Positions 1 to 7,444 are shown, counted from the stretch's first letter. The stretch is DNA of 8,099 bases from Opitutaceae bacterium (GCA_003168315.1 PMSP01000156.1:1-8099); one strand, 5' to 3'. The notes: generated by a model not told the origin, from the letters alone. Translations and numbers: made by a program.

Positions 1-1223
1 GCGGCCACGACCGAGATCGCCACCTGCATGGTGGTCGCGTTCTGGTGGGGGACCAGGCGGCGGGACTCCTCGATCGAGAGGTCGGAGCCGACCCACCACG
101 AGTTGAAGGCGTGGCCCATGATGAGGGCGCCCAGGATGTCCGCGCCCTTCGTGATCTCGTCGTTCATGATGCGCAGCTTCGGCTGCAGCTCGTAGTTGTA
201 GCCCCGCAGCTCGTTCAGCGACACGACCGCCTCGTCGCACGGGCAGTAGGCGTAGTGGACCGTCGGCCGGTAGACGGCCTTCTTGCCCTCCCAGACCGTC
301 AGCTTGTCCGAGATCGTGAAGGCCTCGCCGTGGCGGACCACCATCCCGACGATGTTGTAGTCGGGGACCCACGAGCGCACCCAGGTGTTCATGCCCATCC
401 GGGCGATGCAGATCTGGTTCCTCGGGCCCTCCTTGTGGCGGTAGCCGAAGGCCGGGAGGGTCTTCTCGTGCGTCCCCCAGCCGAGCTCGGACGTGGTCGT
501 CCCCTCCTCGCGGAACCCCTCGATGCTCCAGGTGTTCACGAATTCGTCGATCTGCTTCGGGACGTCGGTGATCTGGGTGTCGCGCTCGCTGCAGTGGATC
601 ACCTTGACGCCGAGCTCCATCGCCAGGCGGTTGAAGCTCCCGGCGGAGACGTGCCCCCGGATCGCCTCGGCCTTGCGGCCCTTGGCCTTCTTCTCCCCGA
701 GGACCGCGCCGGCGATGTCGAGGAGGCCCTGCTTCGTGAAGTGGGAGATGAGCCCCGGGTTGGCCCCGTGCTCGATGACGGCCGTCGCGCCCCTCTGCTT
801 CCACTTGGCCGTCATCTTGCGGACGTTCATGTGGCGCCAGTAGAGCGTGCGCTCGGTCGGGTGCATCTTGCCGCCCGCGTACGGGTCCCAGACCTCGACG
901 GAGGTGTTGATGTAGAGGACGCCCTTGTCGTGGCACCACTGCAGGATCTCGCAGGCGTCGATGTTCCAGGCCAGGTCGATCAGGAGGTCGCCGGCGGAGA
1001 GGTGCTTGCCGAGGAGGGCGTGCATGTTCTCCTCGGTCACGCGGTCCCGGATGAAGCGGACGCCCTTGGACGTCCACTCGCGCAGCTTCTCCTCCTTGCT
1101 CTCGAAGTCGATCACGGTGACGTCCGTCGGGGCCACCCGGATGTGCTTGAAGAGGATGGGGAGCGTGCACTCGGCGACCGCGCCGTAGCCGACGAACAGT
1201 ATCTTTTTGCTGAATTCGATCAT
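1..1223 (-). CDS. hss: Homospermidine synthase, bacterial type (partial, C-terminus beyond window)
   Basis: Bacterial homospermidine synthase joins two putrescines (or putrescine and spermidine) into sym-homospermidine using NAD+ as a redox cofactor; it is a cytosolic polyamine-pathway enzyme of the saccharopine-dehydrogenase-like fold. The reverse strand reads open for 407 codons from ATG at 1223 to the window edge. Visible features are a Rossmann dinucleotide loop (FVGYGAVAE, residues 10-18), DLAWNID (83-89), NTSVE (106-110), HGANPGL (152-158), SERDTQ (212-217), NTWSIEGF (230-237), ELGWGTHE (246-253) and NATTMQVA near the visible end. E213, W232 and E240 match by spacing the active-site E210, W229 and E237 that I recall for the Blastochloris viridis enzyme. 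The family is about 470-480 residues, so some 65-75 are missing. The start is the first ATG before the Rossmann strand; no good Shine-Dalgarno precedes it. The family call is secure, the exact substrate preference less so. Confidence 0.93.
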   Translation of the reverse strand, partial: MIEFSKKILFVGYGAVAECTLPILFKHIRVAPTDVTVIDFESKEEKLREWTSKGVRFIRDRVTEENMHALLGKHLSAGDLLIDLAWNIDACEILQWCHDKGVLYINTSVEVWDPYAGGKMHPTERTLYWRHMNVRKMTAKWKQRGATAVIEHGANPGLISHFTKQGLLDIAGAVLGEKKAKGRKAEAIRGHVSAGSFNRLAMELGVKVIHCSERDTQITDVPKQIDEFVNTWSIEGFREEGTTTSELGWGTHEKTLPAFGYRHKEGPRNQICIARMGMNTWVRSWVPDYNIVGMVVRHGEAFTISDKLTVWEGKKAVYRPTVHYAYCPCDEAVVSLNELRGYNYELQPKLRIMNDEITKGADILGALIMGHAFNSWWVGSDLSIEESRRLVPHQNATTMQVAISVVA

Positions 1224-1339
1224 GATTCTCGAGGGAGGGTGGGCTGGTAGGTAAGGACGATCATCCGGGGAAACGAAAGCCCATGAAGGTTACGTTTTCC
1301 GGCGGATGCAAGAAAGAGCAGCGGCGTGCGCCCGTGAAC

Positions 1340-1359
1340 CTGAATCCCGGGCGATTCAG
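1340..1359 (-). terminator. Hairpin across the DoxX-gene stop codon, possible weak terminator
   Basis: CTGAATC and GATTCAG form a perfect 7-bp stem with a 6-base loop (CCGGGC). The stem contains the TGA stop of the DoxX-family gene. There is no T-run after it on the minus strand, so it is not a classical intrinsic terminator; it may instead stabilise the mRNA 3' end or affect read-through into hss. The rest of the 132-base gap to hss shows nothing else clear. Confidence 0.3.
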
Positions 1360-1862
1360 TCCGTCGCGCTCAGGTACCTGGATTGAACAGGGTCGATGGA
1401 GGGCGCGCCTGCGTGCTCGGCTTGCGCGCGCGCCAGCCGCGCGTCGAGCGACCATGCATCCCGCCTGCGAAGCGCGAGGAGGAACGCGTAGAAGCCGAGG
1501 TATATCAGCTGGTCCCCGGCCGCGCTCCAGTCCTGGATGAGGCACGTGCCAAGGAGCAGGACGATCATGAGGCCGGCACCGGCGGCCAGCGTGGCGCGCA
1601 GGGCGAAGCCGACCAGGAGAAGGAGGCCCAAGGCGCATTCGGCCCCGACGATCCCGTAGGCGCTGGCGCGGACAAGGAACGGAGGGAGGATCGAGTGGGC
1701 AAACTGCTGGTCCAGGTGAGCCGCGAACTGGGGAAACCCGGGGACCCGGGTCCAGCCGTGCAGGGCTATGTTGACCCCGAGCCCGAAACGGGCCAGCGAG
1801 ACCGCAAGCTCCAGGTCTGGATCCGCGCCGTGGCGCTTCAGCTCTGCATCCGGGTCAGGCAT
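1356..1862 (-). CDS. DoxX-family integral membrane protein
   Basis: This is a 168-residue protein with four predicted membrane helices (about 17-36, 67-86, 89-110 and 116-133). The layout and motifs are those of the DoxX/DoxD-like family: ARFGLGVNIALHG in helix 1, an acidic residue in helix 2 (GAECALGLLLLVG, E75), then LGTCLIQDW (104-112) and the LIYLGFYAFLLAL helix. DoxX is named after a subunit of archaeal thiosulfate:quinone oxidoreductase, but most bacterial members have no proven function, so none is assigned. The reading frame stays open upstream to an ATG at 2000, but that extension would translate the hairpin-rich leader into an unconvincing N-terminus; ATG at 1862 gives a normal family length. 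No strong ribosome-binding site is seen. It lies upstream of hss on the same strand, 132 bases away, so co-transcription is possible. Confidence 0.8.
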   Translation of the reverse strand: MPDPDAELKRHGADPDLELAVSLARFGLGVNIALHGWTRVPGFPQFAAHLDQQFAHSILPPFLVRASAYGIVGAECALGLLLLVGFALRATLAAGAGLMIVLLLGTCLIQDWSAAGDQLIYLGFYAFLLALRRRDAWSLDARLARAQAEHAGAPSIDPVQSRYLSATD

Positions 1863-1909
1863 TGTATCGAACCCACTGACTCCGTGATTAACTGCCGGTG
1901 CGACCCGTT

Positions 1910-1928
1910 TGCAGAATTTCTGCAGAAA
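1910..1928. promoter_or_regulatory. Repeated TGCAGAA with embedded palindrome, candidate operator
   Basis: TGCAGAA occurs at 1910-1916 and again at 1921-1927, eleven bases apart (about one helical turn). The second copy forms the perfect 12-bp palindrome TTTCTGCAGAAA (1917-1928). The element is AT-rich in a GC-rich region, lies about 50 bases before the DoxX-gene start, and abuts the hairpin at 1931-1949. It could be a regulator site or a chance feature. No specific regulator can be named from the sequence. Confidence 0.3.
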
Positions 1929-1949
1929 AGTCGGGGCGCCCCGCCCCGA
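1922..1949 (-). terminator. GC hairpin followed by T-rich run (intrinsic-terminator-like)
   Basis: On the minus strand an 8-bp perfect stem (TCGGGGCG / CGCCCCGA at 1931-1949, loop of 3) is followed by CTTTTCTG. This has the form of a modest Rho-independent terminator reading leftwards. It would stop transcripts from tRNA-Pro before the DoxX gene, or act as an attenuator in the DoxX leader if that gene's promoter lies further upstream. The T-run is short, so the call is tentative. Confidence 0.45.
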
Positions 1950-1976
1950 TAGGGCAGCCAATCGGAATGGCGTCCA

Positions 1977-1982
1977 AATATA
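1977..1982 (-). promoter_or_regulatory. Possible -10 element for the DoxX-family gene
   Basis: The minus strand reads TATATT here, five of six matches to the -10 consensus and a rare AT-rich patch in this region. No convincing -35 hexamer sits 16-18 bases upstream. A start here would give a leader of roughly 105 bases containing the hairpin at 1931-1949. Confidence 0.2.
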
Positions 1983-2037
1983 GGCCGCGAAGCCGGCCAA
2001 AGCTAGGCCTCGTAAGGGGGCTCATTCCGGACAGGAG

Positions 2038-2060
2038 TTGGGGGGCCGGTCGCCCCCCAA
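2038..2060. terminator. Perfect 9-bp hairpin downstream of tRNA-Pro
   Basis: TTGGGGGGC (2038-2046) and GCCCCCCAA (2052-2060) are perfect inverted complements with a 5-base loop. The hairpin begins 21 bases past the 3' end of the tRNA (minus strand), where a transcript end or processing barrier is expected. Neither strand has a T-run after it, so it may be a processing or stability element rather than a true intrinsic terminator. Confidence 0.4.
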
Positions 2061-2081
2061 CATTCGACAAGATCCTCAAAA

Positions 2082-2158
2082 TGGTCGGGGCGACAGGATT
2101 CGAACCTGCGACCTCCTGGTCCCAAACCAGGCGCTCTACCAGGCTAAGCTACACCCCG
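2082..2158 (-). tRNA. tRNA-Pro (anticodon UGG), CCA encoded
   Basis: The 77-base reverse-strand cloverleaf is complete. The acceptor stem is CGGGGTG with CGCCCCG (one U-G pair), discriminator A, then a genomically encoded CCA at 2084-2082. The D stem is GCTT/GAGC with GG in the loop. The anticodon stem CCTGG/CCAGG carries the loop TTTGGGA, giving anticodon UGG at 2124-2122. The T arm is GCAGG-TTCGAAT-CCTGT. UGG reads proline CCA and by wobble other CCN codons. The gene stands alone and is divergent from the LysM gene. Confidence 0.97.
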
Positions 2159-2170
2159 GGGTGAGGGGCC

Positions 2171-2199
2171 AAGGCACGCCCCTTTCGGAGGGGAGTCAA
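2171..2199 (-). promoter_or_regulatory. Candidate promoter of tRNA-Pro
   Basis: On the minus strand TTGACT (2199-2194) matches five of six -35 bases, followed after 17 bases by TGCCTT (2176-2171), a poor -10. The predicted start would be only a few bases before the tRNA 5' end at 2158, as is usual for tRNA genes. The spacer contains a short CCCCT/AGGGG inverted repeat. The good -35 and geometry support it; the weak -10 argues against. Confidence 0.35.
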
Positions 2200-2243
2200 T
2201 ACGCATGTCCAAAAGAGCGCAATCTGCTTGCGTACCATGGTTT

Positions 2244-2271
2244 TTGCCTCTTTCCTCGCGATTCTTACCTT
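2244..2271 (+). promoter_or_regulatory. Possible promoter of the LysM-Nudix pair
   Basis: TTGCCT (2244-2249), a 16-base spacer and TACCTT (2266-2271) give a weak sigma-70-type match. If used, transcription would begin within a few bases of the ATG at 2280, producing a nearly leaderless mRNA, which would agree with the missing ribosome-binding site. The hexamers are poor, so this is only a suggestion. Confidence 0.22.
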
Positions 2272-2279
2272 AACTATCC

Positions 2280-2801
2280 ATGGACACTATTTCTCGCGAA
2301 AATAACAGCCTGCTGCCGATGGGCGGCGTCATAATTGGTGCCGTTGCGCTCATTCTGGGCGGCTATGCGGCCGTCAGCCTGTCGAAAGTGAACCGCACCC
2401 TGGCCCAGCAGGCCGACAAGGTCGCGAAGATCGACGACATCGCCTCCCAGGTCGGCTCCGCGGCCGCCGCGAGCGACAAGGCCGCGAGGGACATTACGAC
2501 TCTCCAGAACTCGACACAGGCCGCCGTGAACCAGCTCGGGACCGAGCTGGCGACGCTGGACGAGAAGGTGAAGCACATGGAGGAGGCCCACGCCGCGAGG
2601 GCGGTCGGCAAGGGCGCCAAGGGCGGCGGAGAGCCGGCGGTCGCGGGACCCGGCGAATACATCGTGAAGCCGGGCGACACGGGCTCGAAGATCGCACGAG
2701 CCAACGGATGCACCCTTTCCGACCTGATGTCGGTGAACGCAGGCGTCACCTGGACGCACCTTAAGGTCGGCGAAAAGCTGAAGCTGCCCGAGAAGAAGTG
2801 A
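2280..2801 (+). CDS. Membrane-anchored coiled-coil protein with C-terminal LysM domain
   Basis: This 173-residue protein has a short N-terminus, one membrane helix (about 12-34, PMGGVIIGAVALILGGYA), a heptad-like alpha-helical stretch (about 35-104, rich in Ala, Lys, Asp and Gln), a Gly/Ala/Lys linker (106-124) and one LysM domain (126-169). The LysM part shows EYIVKPGDTGSKIA, TLSDLMSVNAGV and LKVGEKLKLP; the usual Leu of GDTL is Gly here. LysM domains bind N-acetylglucosamine-containing glycans such as peptidoglycan, so an envelope tether on the outer face of the membrane is likely; this is inference. Similar small proteins are typical of Verrucomicrobiota. An in-frame TAA at 2271 makes ATG 2280 the first possible start; no Shine-Dalgarno is visible. 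Its stop overlaps the Nudix gene start (GTGA). Confidence 0.85.
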   Translation: MDTISRENNSLLPMGGVIIGAVALILGGYAAVSLSKVNRTLAQQADKVAKIDDIASQVGSAAAASDKAARDITTLQNSTQAAVNQLGTELATLDEKVKHMEEAHAARAVGKGAKGGGEPAVAGPGEYIVKPGDTGSKIARANGCTLSDLMSVNAGVTWTHLKVGEKLKLPEKK

Positions 2802-3352
2802 CCCCCGGGGAGCCTTCCCGGTGGGTGCGCGAGGGCGAGCGGACGCTCGTCTCGACGCGGGTCCTGGACCTGAAGAGCGAGCACTACCGCCATCCCGTGC
2901 GCGGGACCCAGAAGGACTTTGTCGTCATCCACGCGCCCGACTGGGTGAACGTGGTCGCGGTCACCCCCGACATGAGGATCATCCTCGTGCGCCAGTTCCG
3001 GTTCGGCTCGAGCGCGCTCTCGCTCGAGATCCCCGGCGGCGTGATCGAGAAGGGCGAGGACCCGGTCGCGGCCGGGATCCGGGAGCTCTCGGAGGAGACC
3101 GGCTACGGGGGGGGGAAGGTGCGGCTCCTCGGCAGCGTGTTCCCGAACCCCGCTATCCAGGACAACCGCTGCCACTTCGTGCTCGTCCAGGGGGCCGTTC
3201 CGACCTCCCCCATCAACTGGGACGACGACGAGGAGATCCAGGTGTCGACGGTTCCGGTTTCGGAGGCCCTCGCCCTGGCCCGCTCCGGCGGGATCACCCA
3301 CAGCCTGTCGGTGGCGGCCCTCATGTTCTACGAGGGGGCCGCGGGCGTTTGA
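2798..3352 (+). CDS. Nudix hydrolase, ADP-ribose pyrophosphatase-like
   Basis: This 184-residue cytosolic protein has a complete Nudix box at 81-103 (G x5 E x7 REL x EE x GY), which binds the divalent metal ions that hydrolyse a nucleoside diphosphate linked to another group. An N-terminal beta region (VSTRVLDLKSEHY) and VRQFRFGSSALSLEIPGG precede the box, as in ADP-ribose and sugar-nucleotide pyrophosphatases. A proline (P118) lies 15 residues after the box, a position I recall as a mark of ADP-ribose pyrophosphatases; the true substrate is unproven. The GTG start at 2798 overlaps the LysM stop by four bases and has GAGAAG just upstream, implying translational coupling. A run of nine G's (3107-3115) directly after the Nudix box encodes Gly104-Gly106; the family pattern continues in frame after it, so nine is the coding length. 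Confidence 0.87.
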   Translation: MTPGEPSRWVREGERTLVSTRVLDLKSEHYRHPVRGTQKDFVVIHAPDWVNVVAVTPDMRIILVRQFRFGSSALSLEIPGGVIEKGEDPVAAGIRELSEETGYGGGKVRLLGSVFPNPAIQDNRCHFVLVQGAVPTSPINWDDDEEIQVSTVPVSEALALARSGGITHSLSVAALMFYEGAAGV

Positions 3353-3376
3353 CTTGCCGTAACCGCCGGGTAACCT
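3349..3376 (+). promoter_or_regulatory. Candidate promoter of the adenylate-forming enzyme gene
   Basis: TTGACT (3349-3354, five of six matches to the -35 consensus) overlaps the Nudix stop codon. It is followed by a 16-base spacer and TAACCT (3371-3376, three of six -10 matches). The hexanucleotide GTAACC occurs twice here (3359-3364 and 3370-3375), eleven bases apart, one copy in the spacer and one over the -10. The predicted leader is about 28 bases. Confidence 0.4.
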
Positions 3377-3410
3377 AGGCGTCACCCCTCCCTGTGACCC
3401 CATCTACGGC

Positions 3411-4676
3411 ATGAAACCCTCCGCATTCGCAAACAGCCCGGCCGCCCTCGGGGCACCGGGGCCGTCGGGGACGCTGCCGGAGCCCCTGGAGAGCGAGATC
3501 CGAAGGATCTATTCCCGGAGCCCCGTCTACGGCCGCAGGTTCCCCCTGCACCCGCAGGCCCTACAGTGGTCCTGCTACCGGGAGATACCGGCGCTCTCCA
3601 AGAAGGAGATAGTCGAGAGGGGCCACCAGGCCTTCTTCGAGGACTATGCCGAGGTCGAGCGCGGGCTCGCCGACAGGCGCTTCGAGTACGAGAACACCTC
3701 GGGCACGACCCAGGCCCCGATGACGATCATCATGGAGGACGGCTGGTGGGCTGCGCAGACGACGCGGGCCTACCGCGCCTCGCCGATCCTCGCCGAGTTC
3801 GCGGACAGGCCTCACCGCAAGTGCGTGCTGGCCCCGGTCGGCTGCTCCAGCAACCTCTGCCCCTACGAGGACCATCCCTTCCCGCACCGCTACTTTGACG
3901 GGACGGTCTACCTGAACCTCTCGAGCGACCCCTTCGCCTTCTCCGAGGCGGAGTGGGACCGGATCGTCGTCGAGCTGCAGGCGACCCAGCCCGAGATCCT
4001 CGAGGGCGAGCCCGTCTACCTGTCCCTCCTCGCGCGCGCCGCGGCCAGGCGGCACGTGAGCGTGCCGAGCATCCGCGCGGTCATCCTCACCTATGGGAAG
4101 GCGAGCCTCCAGCACAGCCGCAGGATCGCCGAGGCGTTCCCGGCGCCGCAGGTCGACCTCTACGGCTCGACCGAGGCCGGCTACCTCTTCGTGGGCGAGG
4201 CCTTCAGGGACAATTCCAGGGCGATCGACGGCAACGCCTTCATCGAGCTCGTGCCGTGGCGCCCCGGCGCCGCGGGCGTGCACCAGATCCACGTGACGAC
4301 GCGGGGCAGGGAGGCGATGCCGCTCCTGCGCTACCACACGGGCGACATCGTCGAGTCGGCTCCCGGCGGCTTCCGGATCCTCGGCCGCGAGAGCGGGCTC
4401 TACTTCAGGCCCGACGGCTCGCTCGTGTCGGTGGCGGACGTCGACGCGGCGCTGCCGGCCGACTTCGCCTGCTGGCACTACTCCCTCACCCAGACGGCCG
4501 AGAGCCGCTGGGACTTCCACTACGTGGCGGACAGGGGCGCTGACCGCCGGCCGGTCGAGGCCGCCCTCTCCCGCCTCCTCGGTTCCGGCGTGCGCGTGAA
4601 CGCCTTCCGCCGGAAGTCGATCGCCCCCGCGGCGAGCGGCAAGTTCGCCCTCCTGAAGCCCCTGGCGAGGGCTTGA
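3411..4676 (+). CDS. PaaK/F390-synthetase-like adenylate-forming enzyme, substrate unknown
   Basis: This 421-residue protein belongs to the ANL superfamily, nearest in size and layout to phenylacetate-CoA ligase and coenzyme F390 synthetase. Such enzymes activate a carboxylate with ATP to an acyl-adenylate and usually pass it to CoA. ANL core motifs in order: the phosphate-binding loop NTSGTTQAP (95-103), with Gln where the usual motif has Gly; YGSTEAG (251-257); RYHTGD (307-312), whose Asp binds the ribose; GRESG (325-329) at the domain hinge; and the C-terminal SGK (409-411), whose lysine (K411) would catalyse adenylation. A Cys/His cluster (C138, C145, C150, H155, H159) lies between the first two. 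It starts at the first ATG, 58 bases after the Nudix gene, without a clear Shine-Dalgarno but with a promoter-like sequence. No CoA, carrier-protein or catabolic genes adjoin it to suggest a substrate. General automatic labels would be AMP-binding protein or phenylacetate-CoA ligase. Confidence 0.8.
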   Translation: MKPSAFANSPAALGAPGPSGTLPEPLESEIRRIYSRSPVYGRRFPLHPQALQWSCYREIPALSKKEIVERGHQAFFEDYAEVERGLADRRFEYENTSGTTQAPMTIIMEDGWWAAQTTRAYRASPILAEFADRPHRKCVLAPVGCSSNLCPYEDHPFPHRYFDGTVYLNLSSDPFAFSEAEWDRIVVELQATQPEILEGEPVYLSLLARAAARRHVSVPSIRAVILTYGKASLQHSRRIAEAFPAPQVDLYGSTEAGYLFVGEAFRDNSRAIDGNAFIELVPWRPGAAGVHQIHVTTRGREAMPLLRYHTGDIVESAPGGFRILGRESGLYFRPDGSLVSVADVDAALPADFACWHYSLTQTAESRWDFHYVADRGADRRPVEAALSRLLGSGVRVNAFRRKSIAPAASGKFALLKPLARA

Positions 4677-4677
4677 A

Positions 4678-4708
4678 ACCTTCTTGTTAAGGTAAGGGTG
4701 CCTAATTT
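4678..4708 (+). promoter_or_regulatory. Possible promoter region of sdhCAB
   Basis: TTCTTG (4681-4686), a 16-base spacer and TAATTT (4703-4708) form a weak promoter-like pair in an AT-rich patch just past the ligase stop. It overlaps a small inverted repeat, ACCTT/AAGGT (4678-4682 and 4689-4693). The leader to sdhC would be about 70 bases. Within it CGGGC (4709-4713) and GCCCG (4724-4728) could form a 5-bp stem followed by GTCTTTACT, perhaps a weak terminator of the ligase transcript. Confidence 0.28.
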
Positions 4709-4782
4709 CGGGCATTCGGCCCCGCCCGGTCTTTACTCCCGGTGGCGCCCCCGCTAGGACTTGCCGCGAGCGACCCCACTCG

Positions 4783-5520
4783 ATGGATCTCGTCCGCAAC
4801 ATCTTTGGCAGCACGATAGGCAGGAAGCTGGTCATGGCCGTGACCGGCATCGTCCTCATTGCCTTCGTCGTCGGGCACCTGGTCGGCAACCTCCAGGTCT
4901 TCGAGGACCCGGACAGGATCAACGGGTACTCGCACTTCCTGCAGTCGCTCGGGCCGGCCCTCTGGGCCGCCCGTATTTTCCTGATCGCGTGCGTCTCGCT
5001 CCACATCTGGGCCGCGACCGTCCTCGCCCTCGAGAGCCGGCACGCCCGAGGCGACCAGCCCTATGCAGTGAAGAAGTGGATACAGGCCACCGTCGCCTCC
5101 CGCTACATGCGCTGGACGGGCTACATCGTCCTCGCCTTCATCCTCTACCACCTGGCGCAGTTCACGGTTGGGGTCGCCCAGCCCGGCTCGTTCAAGGCGA
5201 ACATCCCCCACTACGTGATGAAGGGGGACTACCACATCCTCGGCTTCACGGCGGTGCCCGCCGGGACCGAGGTCCTCGACGTGCGCTCCATGGTGATCCG
5301 CGGGTTCTCCAACCCGGTCGTCGCCATCTTCTACATCATCGCGATCGGGCTCCTCTCGGTTCATCTCCTCCACGGCGGCGAGAGCCTCTTCCAGACGCTC
5401 GGCTGGCGCAACCACCGCTGGGAGCGCGGGCTGAGGAGGGTCGTCACCCTCCTCTGCGCGGCGTACTTCCTCGGCAACCTCGCGATCCCCGGCGGCGTCC
5501 TCGCCGGGATCCTCAAGTAG
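4783..5520 (+). CDS. sdhC: Succinate dehydrogenase cytochrome b558 subunit
   Basis: This 245-residue membrane anchor of succinate:quinone oxidoreductase carries two b-hemes and the quinone site. It belongs to the single-subunit (type B) cytochrome b558 family. Five helices are predicted (about 17-36, 60-82, 109-130, 178-198 and 219-240). Histidines H32 (VVGHLVGN), H74 (VSLHIWAA), H123 (LYHLAQF) and H194 (SVHLLHG) match the four heme ligands H44, H93, H143 and H182 of Wolinella succinogenes FrdC by helix position. S192 stands two residues before H194, where Wolinella has the proton-pathway Glu180. The loop between helices 3 and 4 (about 131-177) is long, with three further histidines or acidic residues. 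The start at ATG 4783 fits the family N-terminus (STIGRKLVMAVTG). It is followed after one base by sdhA, as the first gene of an sdhCAB operon. The partner quinone is probably menaquinone by family, not shown by the sequence. Confidence 0.95.
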   Translation: MDLVRNIFGSTIGRKLVMAVTGIVLIAFVVGHLVGNLQVFEDPDRINGYSHFLQSLGPALWAARIFLIACVSLHIWAATVLALESRHARGDQPYAVKKWIQATVASRYMRWTGYIVLAFILYHLAQFTVGVAQPGSFKANIPHYVMKGDYHILGFTAVPAGTEVLDVRSMVIRGFSNPVVAIFYIIAIGLLSVHLLHGGESLFQTLGWRNHRWERGLRRVVTLLCAAYFLGNLAIPGGVLAGILK

Positions 5521-5521
5521 C

Positions 5522-7443
<1,922 letters not shown>

Positions 7444-7444
<1 letters not shown>

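Noticed and set aside
45..1250. Plus-strand 401-residue open frame opposite hss
   Set aside because: It is codon-for-codon antisense to a clearly recognisable hss frame; its peptide is a low-complexity Arg/Val/Asp/Leu mix typical of GC-rich antisense frames.
1863..2000. N-terminal extension of the DoxX protein to ATG 2000
   Set aside because: It would translate the GC hairpin and palindrome region, adds 46 residues without family resemblance, and the ATG at 1862 gives a normal DoxX start.
2179..2195. CCCCT/AGGGG inverted repeat between tRNA-Pro and the LysM gene as a terminator
   Set aside because: The stem is only five pairs with no T-run, and neither neighbouring gene ends there; both are transcribed away from it.
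2038..2334. Plus-strand open frame reading GDRIRTCDLLVPNQALYQ
   Set aside because: This peptide is the well-known artefact of translating a tRNA-Pro gene antisense; the frame crosses the whole tRNA. The same holds for the frame at 1898-2164.
1248..4696. Shared CTTACCT-like sequence near the hss, LysM and sdhC starts (1248-1256, 2264-2274, 4686-4696)
   Set aside because: The common core is only seven bases and its orientation differs at sdhC. Matches of this length are expected by chance in a window of this size.
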